Below are positions 19,325 through 28,857 of a DNA stretch of 64,000 nt, one piece after another. Both the position numbers and the translations under genes were made by a program. The stretch comes from JALORV01 sp963702595 (GTDB taxonomy: Bacteria > Pseudomonadota > Gammaproteobacteria > Burkholderiales > Burkholderiaceae_F), in assembly GCA_963702595.1 (NCBI GenBank), contig CAVPDC010000013.1, positions 412,453 to 476,452 of the forward strand, written 5' to 3'. Position 1 is the stretch's first letter; every line of letters begins with the position of its first letter. Under the pieces are notes generated by a model, which was not told where the DNA came from, did not search any database, and was given only the letters and a program-made list of their open reading frames with translations.

Positions 19325-20140
19325 ATGCGTCAATACGAAGAATTCATGCGCCATGTGTTCGAGCACGGCGTCGTCAAGGCGGACCGCACCGGCACCGGCA
19401 CGCGTTCCTGGTTCGGCTACCAGATGCGGTTCGACCTCGGCGAGGGCTTCCCGCTCGTCACCACCAAGAAGCTGCACCTGCGCTCGATCATCCACGAACT
19501 GCTGTGGTTCCTGCAGGGTTCGAGCAACGTCGCCTACCTGCGCGACAACAAGGTCACGATCTGGGACGAGTGGGCGCGTGCTGACGGTGAGCTCGGCCCG
19601 GTCTATGGGGTGCAGTGGCGTTCGTGGCCGACGCCCGACGGCGGCTCGATCGACCAGATCGCGCAGGTGGTGCAACAGATCAGGACCAACCCGGACTCGC
19701 GGCGGCTGATCGTCTCGGCCTGGAACGTCAGCGACATTCCGAAGATGGCGCTGCCGCCCTGCCACCTGCTGTTCCAGTTCTACGTGGCCCCCGGTGAGTC
19801 GCCTTCGGCTCCGGGCAAGCTCTCCTGCCAGCTCTACCAGCGCAGCTGCGACATCTTCCTCGGCGTGCCATTCAACATCGCCAGCTACGCGCTGCTGACG
19901 CACATGGTGGCGCAGCAGTGCGACCTCGGCGTCGGCGACTTCGTCTGGACCGGCGGCGACTGCCACATCTACAGCAATCACTTCGAGCAGGTGCGTGAAC
20001 AACTGGCGCGCGAGCCGCGCCCCTATCCGCGCCTGGCGATCCGGCGCAAGCCGGCGTCGCTCTTCGACTACGCGTTCGAGGACTTCGAGATCGTCGACTA
20101 CGACCCGCATCCGCACATCAAGGCACCGGTCGCGGTCTAG
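19325..20140 (+). CDS. thyA: Thymidylate synthase ThyA
   Basis: 271 residues (E. coli 264). Converts dUMP to dTMP with methylenetetrahydrofolate, giving dihydrofolate. The start MRQYEEFMRHVFEHG and RTGTGTRSWFG are typical. The nucleophile is Cys146 in LPPCHLLFQFY, preceded by DSRRLIVSAWNV and followed by YQRSCDIFLGVPFNIASYALLT. A small insertion (VAPGESPSAPGK) after the active site makes it slightly longer than the E. coli protein. It heads a thyA - DMT permease - folA unit, so the enzyme that makes dihydrofolate and the one that recycles it are linked. Confidence 0.96.
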   Translation: MRQYEEFMRHVFEHGVVKADRTGTGTRSWFGYQMRFDLGEGFPLVTTKKLHLRSIIHELLWFLQGSSNVAYLRDNKVTIWDEWARADGELGPVYGVQWRSWPTPDGGSIDQIAQVVQQIRTNPDSRRLIVSAWNVSDIPKMALPPCHLLFQFYVAPGESPSAPGKLSCQLYQRSCDIFLGVPFNIASYALLTHMVAQQCDLGVGDFVWTGGDCHIYSNHFEQVREQLAREPRPYPRLAIRRKPASLFDYAFEDFEIVDYDPHPHIKAPVAV

Positions 20141-20149
20141 GTCCGCATC

Positions 20150-21058
20150 ATGGCAACGGCTACTGGACCCGCGCTCCGCCGCGGCGCGCTGCTCGGGCTG
20201 GCCGCACTTACGCTGATGTGGGGGCTCAACTGGCCCCTGATGAAATTCTCGCTGCGCGAACTGACGCCGCTGTACTTCCGCGCCATCACGATGACGGGTG
20301 GTTCGCTGCTGCTCTACGCCTTCTACGCCCTGCGCGGACAGGACATGCGGCTGCCGCGCACGGCGTGGCCGGCGATGTCCCTACTCGCCGCGACCAACAT
20401 CTTCGGCTGGCACCTGTTCTCGATCCTGGGCGTGCAGGCACTCGCCTCGGGGCGCGCGGCCATCCTCGGCTTCACGATGCCGATCTGGACCGTGCTGCTC
20501 GCGATTGCGTTCTTCGGTGAGCGCCTGACGCCGCGCATCGCGTGGGCCGCCGCCTGCGTTGGCGTCGCCGTGCTGCTGCTGCTCGGCGATGAGCTATTCG
20601 CGCTGGCCGGCAATCCACTGGGCGTGCTGTGGATGCAACTGGCCGCGTTGTCGTGGGCGCTCGGCACGATCCTGATGCGCCGCAGCCGGCTCGCGCTGCC
20701 GACCCCGGTCATCACGGTCTGGATGATGCTGCTGTCGAGCGCGGTGTTCTGGATGGTCGCAGCACTGGCCGAACCCTTCCCGAACTGGAGCTTCTCGGCG
20801 CCGATGTGGGCTGCGCTCATCTGGGGCTTCGCGATCAACTACGGCATCGCGCAGATCATCTGGTTCGGCCTGGCACGCGAGCTGCCGGCCACCGCCAGCG
20901 CGTTCTCCATCATGGCGGTGCCGCTGGTCGGTATTCTGTCGGCCACGTGGATCGTCGGCGAGATTCCGCGCTGGCAGGACTGGATCGCCGCCCTCTTCGT
21001 CGTCGGAGCGATCGCAGCGACGCTGCTCGCCCGCAAGCCGCCACCGCCCCAGCCATGA
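20150..21058 (+). CDS. EamA/DMT-superfamily transporter
   Basis: 302 residues with ten predicted membrane segments arranged as two EamA halves (~15-145 and ~160-295); GLNWPLMKFSLRELTPLYFRA is a typical first half. It starts 9 bp after thyA and its stop overlaps the folA start (ATGA). DMT carriers export or import small metabolites such as amino acids or bases. Lying between thyA and folA hints at coordinated expression but does not identify the substrate. Confidence 0.85.
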   Translation: MATATGPALRRGALLGLAALTLMWGLNWPLMKFSLRELTPLYFRAITMTGGSLLLYAFYALRGQDMRLPRTAWPAMSLLAATNIFGWHLFSILGVQALASGRAAILGFTMPIWTVLLAIAFFGERLTPRIAWAAACVGVAVLLLLGDELFALAGNPLGVLWMQLAALSWALGTILMRRSRLALPTPVITVWMMLLSSAVFWMVAALAEPFPNWSFSAPMWAALIWGFAINYGIAQIIWFGLARELPATASAFSIMAVPLVGILSATWIVGEIPRWQDWIAALFVVGAIAATLLARKPPPPQP

Positions 21059-21549
21059 CCCAACCTCGCCTGACCCTGATCGTCGCCCGCGCCCGCAACG
21101 GCGTCATCGGCAAGGACAACGCCATGCCGTGGAAGATCCCCGGCGAGCAGGCCTACTTCAAGCGAGTCACGATGGGCCACCCGATCATCATGGGCCGCAA
21201 GACCTGGGAATCGATCGGCCGCCCGCTGCCAGGACGGCGCAGCATCGTCGTGACGCGCAACCCGGGATTCGTCGCGCCGGGTGCGGAGGTCGCCTCCGGC
21301 CTCGACGCAGCGCTGGCAACGTGCGCGGGAGCGGCGGAGGCCTTCGTCATCGGCGGCGCCGAGCTCTATCGCCTCGCGCTGCCGCGCGCCGACCGCCTGC
21401 TGATCACCGAGATCGACTTCGACTTCGACGGCGACACGACCTTTCCGGCGCCGGACCCCGCGCGCTGGCGCGAAGCGGCGCGCGATCACCATGCGCCAAC
21501 CGAGGAGCGGCCGTTTGCCGTCGATTACGTCGAATACGTGCGGCGATGA
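21055..21549 (+). CDS. folA: Dihydrofolate reductase
   Basis: 164 residues starting at ATG 21055 (MTQPRLTLIVARARNGVIGKDN), overlapping the permease stop by ATGA. Family motifs: AMPWKIPGE around the folate site, GHPIIMGRKTWESIGRPLPGR, VIGGAELYRLALPRADRLLITEID (NADPH and substrate contacts) and the FDGDTTFP block. It reduces dihydrofolate with NADPH and recycles the product of ThyA. The length and all motifs are normal. Confidence 0.95.
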   Translation: MTQPRLTLIVARARNGVIGKDNAMPWKIPGEQAYFKRVTMGHPIIMGRKTWESIGRPLPGRRSIVVTRNPGFVAPGAEVASGLDAALATCAGAAEAFVIGGAELYRLALPRADRLLITEIDFDFDGDTTFPAPDPARWREAARDHHAPTEERPFAVDYVEYVRR

Positions 21550-21586
21550 CGCCGTCCCCAGCCAACCCACCCTGTCACCACTGTAG

Positions 21587-21602
21587 CTGCGCTCCTGCGC
21601 AG
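21587..21602. terminator. Small hairpin between convergent folA and phoX-like genes
   Basis: ctgcgc-tcct-gcgcag forms a perfect 6-bp stem with a 4-base loop, followed on the + strand by ggtttc. Its position 38 bp after folA and just before the end of the convergent gene suits a terminator, although the U-tract is short. Confidence 0.4.
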
Positions 21603-21606
21603 GGTT

Positions 21607-23805
21607 TCATACACCAATAGCCCCGCCGTCGTTGCGCGTGATTACCAATGTCGCCGACCGCGGCCGCGCCACCCCTCCATCAGGCCAATGGCTGGTATAG
21701 AAAGCCGGGTTGCCGAGGGCGGCGGCTGGCGTCAGTACGCCGGGGTGCTGCACATTGACGAAGAGCGCCTTCCCGTCAGGAGACTCGCTGAAACCCGTCA
21801 TCTCGCATTGGACCGGACCGACGAGAAAGCGCTTCAGGCGGGTGCCCAGTGGGTAGCATGCGTACGTCTTTACGGCACGCGTTTGCCCAGCGGCATCAAC
21901 GTTCGTGACGGTCCGCGCGATGCCGTCGCCCACGTAACCCGGCAGCGCAGCGAGGGTCATGCAGTTGGTAACGTCAGTGTATTCGGTGTCGTCCGTATGG
22001 ATCCAGAAGACACTTGTGGCCTTTGAAAAGAAGAGGCTGTCAGGCATCGAGAGGTCGTTGTCGGCCGTGAGTCCCGAGATGTTCACGTTGACACCGTCGG
22101 CGGTCGAGCGTGCACCGAACAGAAAGATGTCCCAGCGGAACGTCGTGGCTGCCGGGTCGGCATTCGTCTCGAGCCATCGAATGATGTGCCCATTCGGATT
22201 GCCCCAGGCAGCCGTGCCGTCCCGGTAATAGCGCGGATTCGCTCCATCCGTGGTGCCCAGCGTGCGCGCTGCGCTGCCCGTCAGCGAAGCGTACGCGGCC
22301 CCGGTCAGCGGATCGACTGCGATCCATTCGGGCCTATCCGTCCGAGTGGCACCGGCTACGTCAGCGGCCAGACGCGCGTTGACCAGTACGTCGGCCTGGT
22401 CAGCGAAGGAATACGGCGCGTTGTTCGGGTTGATGCCATTCGCGCCAAAGCTCAGTTCGAGCCAGTTTCCGGTGCCGTCCGCGTTGAACCTGGCCACGTA
22501 CAGGTTGCCGTTGTTCAGGTACTTGTCGCCCGCGGCGAGGCCAAGCGCGGCGTCCGCCGGGTCCCAGCTCGCCGTCGAAACGTACTTGTAGATGTACTCG
22601 TTCGGTACATCATCGCCCATGTACCAGACCAGCGGCTTACCCGCCTGGGCTTGCGCCGGCCACGCCCCTTCGTGGCCAAAGCGTCCCAGCGCCGTCCGTT
22701 TCCTCGGCGTCGACACCGGATCGAACGGGTCGATCTCGACGACCCAGCCGAACGTGTTCGGGCCGTTTCGGTAGTCCTGGCTGGCGGAAGCGCCCTGGAC
22801 TATCGCGTTCCATCGGCCGTAGAGGTCGTCGGCGGTATCCGGCGTCACGGTTGCCCATAGAAACTGGCCGCCGCCGTCGACGCGGTAGCGTGCAAGCGAG
22901 GTGATTTCCTTTGCACTTCGGCTCGGGTTGTCCGTGGCCGAAAATCGGCGGAAGTAGCTTTGCCAGTTCTCTTCGCAGGTGAGATAAGTCCCCCACGGGG
23001 TGTGCCCGTGCGCGCAGTTGCTAACTGTCCCCCGCGTATGAGAGCCGTCCGGCGAGTACTTCGTAACCATGTACGGGCTGGAGCCCGCGGGACCCGCGAT
23101 CGTCATGTCGGTCACCGCATCAATGCGGCGCCCAAACGTCGAGTCCTTGCGGTAGGTCCAGGTGTTGCCCGAGCGGGCGATCTCGACGATGGAGACTCCC
23201 AGCGCTCGGAACTCCTTCTGCACTTCGCTGGGGACAGTCCGGACACCCCCCGCGACCGTCGGCCCCGTTGGGTGCAGGAAGTTCTCGGTGAGGAGTTCGT
23301 GATTGACGGCGATGAGCGCGCGGTCTGACACACTGGCGTTGAATCGACCGTTCGGCCCAAGTCCGAAGAACTGCACGCCATCGGCGCCGTCGCCGAAACG
23401 CGATTGGAAGCTGGCGGCACTGTCCGTGCCATCGTTCCGGTACTCGCCGGTGCTCGACACCAGCGGATCGCCCGCGCGCAATAGCACGGACGCCGTGTAG
23501 CCCGCTGGCACGACTACGCTGTCGTCGAGACCTTTGGGAACTGCGGTGAATCCCAGGCTGGTCGGTCGACCCGACACGATGCCCGGGGTGCCGGTTGGCG
23601 GCGTCGGAGCCGGCGGGGCTCCGTCCACCCCGCCACTGCCGCAACCTGCCAATAGGGTGCTGGAGCCAGCGGCCAAAGAGACTGCAATGCCAGCGCCAGT
23701 TTTCAGTGCCTCCCTGCGGGCAGGGTCTCGCAAGCGTTCGACGATCACTTCGCCAATGCTCGAACTGGCGGATCGCTTCTGCACCCTGGGTCGAACGTGC
23801 CGCAT
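21607..23805 (-). CDS. PhoX/DUF839-family exported phosphatase-like protein
   Basis: 732 residues from ATG 23805, chosen because ggagag lies just upstream. The N-terminus DPARREALKTGAGIAVSLAAGSSTLLAGCG combines a Tat-like RR with a lipobox-like LLAGC, so it is exported and possibly lipid-anchored. The body has PhoX family features: NHELLTENFLHP, GGVRTVPSEVQKE, the NCAHGHTPWGTYLTCEENWQSYF block (metal ligands in PhoX) and GWVVEIDPFDP. PhoX enzymes are Ca2+/Fe-dependent alkaline phosphatases; many DUF839 proteins are uncharacterised. It begins 8 bp after the CotH-like gene, so the two are surely co-transcribed. Confidence 0.85.
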   Translation of the reverse strand: MRHVRPRVQKRSASSSIGEVIVERLRDPARREALKTGAGIAVSLAAGSSTLLAGCGSGGVDGAPPAPTPPTGTPGIVSGRPTSLGFTAVPKGLDDSVVVPAGYTASVLLRAGDPLVSSTGEYRNDGTDSAASFQSRFGDGADGVQFFGLGPNGRFNASVSDRALIAVNHELLTENFLHPTGPTVAGGVRTVPSEVQKEFRALGVSIVEIARSGNTWTYRKDSTFGRRIDAVTDMTIAGPAGSSPYMVTKYSPDGSHTRGTVSNCAHGHTPWGTYLTCEENWQSYFRRFSATDNPSRSAKEITSLARYRVDGGGQFLWATVTPDTADDLYGRWNAIVQGASASQDYRNGPNTFGWVVEIDPFDPVSTPRKRTALGRFGHEGAWPAQAQAGKPLVWYMGDDVPNEYIYKYVSTASWDPADAALGLAAGDKYLNNGNLYVARFNADGTGNWLELSFGANGINPNNAPYSFADQADVLVNARLAADVAGATRTDRPEWIAVDPLTGAAYASLTGSAARTLGTTDGANPRYYRDGTAAWGNPNGHIIRWLETNADPAATTFRWDIFLFGARSTADGVNVNISGLTADNDLSMPDSLFFSKATSVFWIHTDDTEYTDVTNCMTLAALPGYVGDGIARTVTNVDAAGQTRAVKTYACYPLGTRLKRFLVGPVQCEMTGFSESPDGKALFVNVQHPGVLTPAAALGNPAFYTSHWPDGGVARPRSATLVITRNDGGAIGV

Positions 23806-23813
23806 CTTCTCTC

Positions 23814-25691
23814 CTACCTGCAAAATGCGTTGAAGTTTTCGGGGCTTTCCAACGCAAAGTCCAGAAACTCGATTCGGGCCTTCAGCCACGTCTTCAGAAA
23901 TGCAACCTGCTCTTTGTAAGTAGGCATAGGGTAAGGGTTACCCCAGTCGAGTCGCACGCCAAGGATCGGCCAGCGGATGAAGTTCCGTTGCTGCGCCTGA
24001 TCCAGCCGCCGCGCGTATGTATCGAGACTCACGTCGATGAACTGCTGCAGTCCAGGCCGCTTCTGCTGCCAGCGAGCAAGTGTCATGCTCAAGAAGTCCG
24101 GATCTTCGAACATCCTCGCGAGCCAGGGCGCCTTGCTGATCCAGCACACGTTGGGGGGCAGATGCGTGGAGAGATCGAAGTCCCAGACGGGGCCGAGATT
24201 CAGCAGGCGGTCATCCGGACTGGCCGCCGCATCCGTGTCCTTCCACATCCGCACGCTGGAGTAAAACAAGTCAAGCGAGAAGAACCGCTGGTCGCCATTC
24301 ATCAGAAGTTCGCTCAGCAGATACCAGTCGGCGAAGCTCTTGACGTTTAGGGTCCGCATCGTCCTGGGTCCATAGAGGTCGGCTTCGGCCCCGTCGATCA
24401 GCGACTTGATGTAGGCCTGCTGCTGCGGCGTGATCGATTCTTCGTCCGGCGTGTCTATGCAAAGCAGACCTCCGTAGGGTGTGTGGTGCTGCAGGTTGAT
24501 GACGTCGTCCTTGTAGCAGTCCAACAGCCCGTCCGCTTCGACGATGTAACCCCCGTCGACATCCGACTTTCCCATCTTCTTGATGTTCAGGCGCGCCGGA
24601 TCGATCCTGATGTCTTCCGTCATCAGGTAGACGCCCACGTAGTCGTTGTTCAGATAGACCTCGATGTGCTGGCCGGTCGGGTTCCATTTGAGGCCGTCGT
24701 TGAACAGGGCACTGTTGCTCAGCGCGAACGCGAACTTGTTGCGCATCAGCGTCTTGTCGAACCAGTCCGCGAGCAGCGCCCAGTTGCGGTTCTTCTTCAT
24801 CCCGAGAAGATCAGGGATATTCGCGTAATTGGCATCGTTGGCGAACTGCACCTTGTATGGACTCTTCGGCTGACCCCAAGTCACGTTGCCTCGGCCACGG
24901 ATCTTGCCGTTCAGAACAATGGGCTCGCCGGACACCATAGGGTTGGTCAAGGTGTAGGTCGCGTCAACGTAGATGTCCTTTGAAACGATCGGCGCTCCAC
25001 CCTTGGTCGCGATTGCAAGCGTGGGAAGTGTCGTCAGAGACGGAGGAAAACTCGCAACCACGCGGCCCAGCGCATCCGCTGACGACACGTCAAGTGTCAT
25101 TCCAACGGCTTTGAGAGCCTCGACAACGCTCGCGGCGGCCTTGGACGCCAGTGAATCGGGAGTACCGGCGTAGTCGACGTTGATCGCGAACCTGGAAGGA
25201 AGTCCCACAATGTCGCGAACAATGTCCTCAGCCAAAGGGTAGTCCGCGACACCGGTCAAGTGCGTCAGATGCACCAGTGTCGTGTAGGGAGTGATGTTCG
25301 TGCTGTATGTGGACGACGGTGAACTCAGCCTGAACGAGGCGTTGAAAGCCGCGCCGCCGCGTGTAAGGTCCCGCGAGCGTCCGGCGGTTACCTCTGCGAT
25401 CAGCGCACCCGTCAAGCCCTTCGGAACCCGCAGCGCGTACGACCCGGCCGCATCCGAACGCGCCTGTATGTCGTGCGGGTCGCATTCACCGCTCGCGGGA
25501 AGGTCCAGGCATACGAGCGCGTCGGCGACGTAGCCGTCGATCACCCTGCCGCTAACCGTCTCGTATTCGATCGGGACCGCCGAGCCGCCCGCACCGTCGT
25601 CACCACCGCACGCCACAAGCATGGCGGCGAGCGACAGCGGAACCAGGAGGCCATATGCACGCAGTCGCTCAACTTGATGTAGCGGCCTCAT
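23814..25691 (-). CDS. CotH-kinase-domain lipoprotein
   Basis: 625 residues from ATG 25691 with ribosome site ggagaa. Signal peptide with lipobox (AAMLVACGGDD), so probably a lipoprotein. After a linker comes a carboxypeptidase-regulatory-like beta domain (GRVIDGYVADALVCLDLPASGEC, ~40-100), a middle region, then a CotH kinase domain (~280-600): KIRGRGNVTWGQPKSPYKVQF, KKNRNWALLADWFDKTLMRN, GVYLMTEDIRIDPARLNIKK, and GPVWDFDLS late. CotH proteins are atypical secreted protein kinases first known from Bacillus spore coats. The neighbouring PhoX-like phosphatase gene starts 8 bp downstream. Confidence 0.87.
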   Translation of the reverse strand: MRPLHQVERLRAYGLLVPLSLAAMLVACGGDDGAGGSAVPIEYETVSGRVIDGYVADALVCLDLPASGECDPHDIQARSDAAGSYALRVPKGLTGALIAEVTAGRSRDLTRGGAAFNASFRLSSPSSTYSTNITPYTTLVHLTHLTGVADYPLAEDIVRDIVGLPSRFAINVDYAGTPDSLASKAAASVVEALKAVGMTLDVSSADALGRVVASFPPSLTTLPTLAIATKGGAPIVSKDIYVDATYTLTNPMVSGEPIVLNGKIRGRGNVTWGQPKSPYKVQFANDANYANIPDLLGMKKNRNWALLADWFDKTLMRNKFAFALSNSALFNDGLKWNPTGQHIEVYLNNDYVGVYLMTEDIRIDPARLNIKKMGKSDVDGGYIVEADGLLDCYKDDVINLQHHTPYGGLLCIDTPDEESITPQQQAYIKSLIDGAEADLYGPRTMRTLNVKSFADWYLLSELLMNGDQRFFSLDLFYSSVRMWKDTDAAASPDDRLLNLGPVWDFDLSTHLPPNVCWISKAPWLARMFEDPDFLSMTLARWQQKRPGLQQFIDVSLDTYARRLDQAQQRNFIRWPILGVRLDWGNPYPMPTYKEQVAFLKTWLKARIEFLDFALESPENFNAFCR

Positions 25692-26100
25692 GGCTTCTCC
25701 TTCTTGTTTCCTGCCGTTCCGAAACCGGAACCGAAGGCCAAGAGGCCAAAACCGCCAGAGCAGCCGCAGCAAGACGTTCAGACTTCCGTAACTGCCGTGC
25801 CGCGTCGTTCTCTATTGCACCCACCAAGGAGCAGTCGGCACCCTAGCCAACCTGTTTTCAGGCTAGGTCGCTCTGCCCCCTTTCCCTTGATGCGGGACAA
25901 ATAACAGGCCGGCCGCGAGCCGGCAACGGAACTGTGCCCTTGGCCGCCTCGCGAGCCAAAGTGCGCGACTTCTCCGGCGCCTCGTGGCGTCAAGCGCCGG
26001 ACCTGGCACATTCGCAGCAAGGCGCGTGCGATCATCACGCGCCGACCGAAATGCGGCCGCTTTTCTTCGAAGACACTCAAACATCACCCGCTGAAGTCGC
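25692..26100. other. Intergenic region upstream of the CotH-like gene and fadH, with an inverted repeat
   Basis: About 400 bp with no convincing gene. It must hold the divergent promoters of the CotH-like operon and fadH. The only clear structure is cctagcc (25842-25848) and ggctagg (25861-25867), a perfect 7-bp inverted repeat with a 12-base spacer, which could be an operator or a hairpin. Confidence 0.5.
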
Positions 26101-28158
26101 ATGAACATGAACGCCGCTTTCCTCACCTGCTGGCCCCACTGGACCTCGGCTTCACGACGCTGCCTAACCGTGTGCTGATGGGCAGCATGCACACGGGCCT
26201 CGAAGACGGGCGCAAGCACTTCCCGGCGATGGCGGCCTACTTTGCCGAACGCGCACGTGGCGGCGTCGGCCTGATCGTCACCGGCGGCTTCGCGCCCAAC
26301 ATCGAGGGTTGGGCCAAGCCGTTCGCGGGCACGCTGTCCACGTCGGCCGCCGCACGGCGACACCGCCTCGTGACGGACACGGTGCATGCCGAAGGCGGAC
26401 GGATCGCGCTGCAGATCCTGCACACCGGCCGCTACGGCTACCAGCCCTTCTGCGTGGCGCCATCGCGCATCAAGAGCCCGATCTCGCCCTTCACGCCGAG
26501 GGAACTCTCGGCGCGCGGCATCGAGCGGCAGATCCGCGCCTTTGTCCGCTGCGCGAAACTCGCGCGCGAGGCCGGCTACGACGGCGTCGAGGTGATGGGC
26601 AGCGAGGGCTACTTCATCAACCAGTTTCTCGTCACGCACACCAACCATCGCACCGATGCATGGGGCGGCTCGTACGAGAACCGCATGCGGCTGCCGGTCG
26701 AGATCGTCTCGCGCGTACGCGAGGCCGTGGGGCCCGACTTCATTCTCATCTACCGGCTCTCGATGCTGGACCTGATCCCCGACGGCAGCAGCTGGCCCGA
26801 GGCCGTGACGCTGGCCAAGGCCGTCACCGAGGCGGGCGCGACGATCCTCAACACCGGCATCGGCTGGCACGAGGCGCGCATCCCGACGATCGCCACCAGC
26901 GTGCCGCGCGGCGCCTTTGCCTGGGTGACGAAGAAGATGCGCGCGGAACTGCGCGCTGCGGGAATCACGATTCCGCTGGTCACCAGCAACCGGATCAACA
27001 CGCCGGAGGTCGCCGACCAGGTCCTGGCCGAGGGTTGCGCCGACATGGTGTCGCTGGCGCGACCACTGCTGGCCGACGCCGAATTCGTGGCCAAGGCGAA
27101 GGCGGGCCGCGCCGAGGACATCAACACCTGCATTGCCTGCAACCAGGCCTGCCTCGATCACACGTTCAAGAATCAGCTCGCCAGCTGTCTCGTCAATCCA
27201 CGCGCCGGACATGAAACGGCGCTGATCATCCGCTCGGCCGCGCGGCGCCAGCGCTACGCCGTGGTCGGCGCCGGCCCGGCCGGCCTGGCAGCTGCGACGA
27301 CGCTGGCGGAGCGCGGACACGAAGTCCACCTCTTCGAGGCCGCCGCGCAGATCGGTGGCCAGTTCAACATGGCCAGGAAGATCCCCGGCAAGGAGGAGTT
27401 CAGCGAGACGTTGCGCTACTTTGCGCGACGCCTCGCCGCCACCGGCGTGCAGCTCGCACTGAACACGCGCGTGACAGCCGACGCACTCATCGCGCAGAAG
27501 TTCGACGGCGTCATCCTGGCCACCGGCGTCACCGCGCGCGATCCGAAGATTCCGGGGCAGGACAGTCCCAACGTGTTGAACTACATCGACGTCCTGGCGC
27601 GCGACAAGGTAGTGGGCGAGCGTGTCGTCATCGTCGGCGCGGGCGGCATCGGCTTCGACGTGGCCGAGTTCCTGGTCACCCCGCCGGGCCATTCGCCGAC
27701 GCTGAACCTCAAGGAGTGGCTCGCCGAGTGGGGCGTGGCCGACCCGGCGGAGGTGCGGGGCGGCGTCGTGCGCGCGCAGCCGTCACCACCCGCTCGCCAG
27801 GTCACGCTGCTTCAGCGCAAGGCCGGCAAGCTCGGCAAAGGCCTGGGCAAGACCACCGGCTGGATTCATCGCGCCGCGCTGCAGATGAAACGCGTGGAGA
27901 TGATCGGTGGCGTGAACTACGAGCGCATCACGCCTGAAGGACTCTTCGTCACCTACGGCAGCGAGCGCAAGGATGGCCAGATTATCGCGTGCGACACGAT
28001 CGTGCTGTGCGCGGGACAGGAGCCACTGCGCGAGTTGCAGGCGCCGCTGCAGACGGCTGGCGTCGCGGTGCACCTGATCGGAGGTGCCGACGAAGCCACC
28101 GAACTCGATGCCAAGCGCGCCATCGCGCAGGGGACACGCCTCGGCGGCGGAGCTCTGA
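26101..28158 (+). CDS. fadH: 2,4-dienoyl-CoA reductase (NADPH), FadH-type; frameshifted near both ends
   Basis: A TIM-barrel flavin domain (MGSMHTGLEDG, GRYGYQPF, YDGVEVMGSEGYFINQFL) carries FMN. It is followed by the Cys cluster CIACNQACLDHTF for the 4Fe-4S centre and by an FAD/NADPH domain (VVGAGPAGLAAATTLAERG; VIVGAGGIGFDVAEFLV). It reduces 2,4-dienoyl-CoA during unsaturated fatty acid oxidation. The expected N-terminus (FPHLLAPLDLGFTTLPNRVL) lies in frame with the body but has no start codon; adding one T to the run 26118-26120 joins it to ATG 26101 or 26107. At the other end one extra g at 28143-28144 hides the normal ending (TRLAAEL, stop 28156-28158). Confidence 0.86.
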
Positions 28159-28247
28159 GACGGGACCGAGACCCGCCGGTCGCGACACGGGTCAGCCGGA
28201 ACGCGAGTCACCTCATACTGAACCCAGAATCTGAAGGAGCGACCCGA

Positions 28248-28688
28248 GTGGAAGGCAACACGAAGAAAGCAGCGAAGAAAAAAGCCCCAGCGAAAGAGAG
28301 CGGAGCGACGACGGTCTTGCGCAGCCTGTTCCGTTCATTCGCCAAGCTGGCCGAGCAAGCAGGTGACGGACGACCGCTACTGCGTGGGCTGCGGGTTGCC
28401 CAAGACCCTGCGGCCGACCGAATCGTCATCGTGCACGGCGGCACGCGGGTCGAGTTCGTTCTCGTTCCGGGTACGGGCGAACCACCCTATGCAGAGGTCG
28501 AGTGCCGGCGCATGGATTCAATGGGAGCGACCGAGGCGGCACCGATCGCAGGTTTCCGGTTCGATGAAACGGGCAACGTGTCGCAGTCCACCGTGCCTGA
28601 ACTGGTAAGTGAGAATATCTCCCAGTCAAACGGAGCCTGGAGCATTGTCGGGGCGGTTATCTGGGGCGCCATGCAGGGACCCGGATAG
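28248..28688 (+). CDS. Small hypothetical protein with basic N-terminus
   Basis: 146 residues from GTG 28248, preceded by a good ribosome site (gaaggag, 28232-28239). It lies in the same frame as the run-on end of fadH, so an automatic call could fuse the two into one 838-residue protein; the ribosome site and normal FadH ending argue for two genes. The first ~18 residues are Lys/Ala-rich (NTKKAAKKKAPAKESG). The middle has VVHGGTRVEFV-like beta strands and the end has a small hydrophobic segment (WSIVGAVIWGAMQGPG). I do not recognise a family. Confidence 0.6.
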   Translation: MEGNTKKAAKKKAPAKESGATTVLRSLFRSFAKLAEQAGDGRPLLRGLRVAQDPAADRIVIVHGGTRVEFVLVPGTGEPPYAEVECRRMDSMGATEAAPIAGFRFDETGNVSQSTVPELVSENISQSNGAWSIVGAVIWGAMQGPG

Positions 28689-28857
28689 AGCGCCTCGACC
28701 AAGGACGTCTCACGGCCACATGCACAAGAGTGGCCCGGGGATAAGAGACACAGGCGCCGCCGCAATCTGCACGACTGATCCTGCGGATTAGGCGCCTACA
28801 GACAGGTGCCACAGGCGGCGATATGACGGGAAGTGGGCGATCGCGCGGCAGCGGCAT

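Noticed and set aside
20629..21054. Long N-terminal extension of dihydrofolate reductase
   Set aside because: It overlaps the DMT permease; folA starts at ATG 21055 with a normal N-terminus.
25863..27692. 609-residue open frame on the minus strand
   Set aside because: It is antisense to fadH, which has clear flavoenzyme motifs; the frame is open only because of high GC.
28689..28857. Possible tRNA or small RNA in the short gap
   Set aside because: No cloverleaf or recognisable RNA motif could be drawn.
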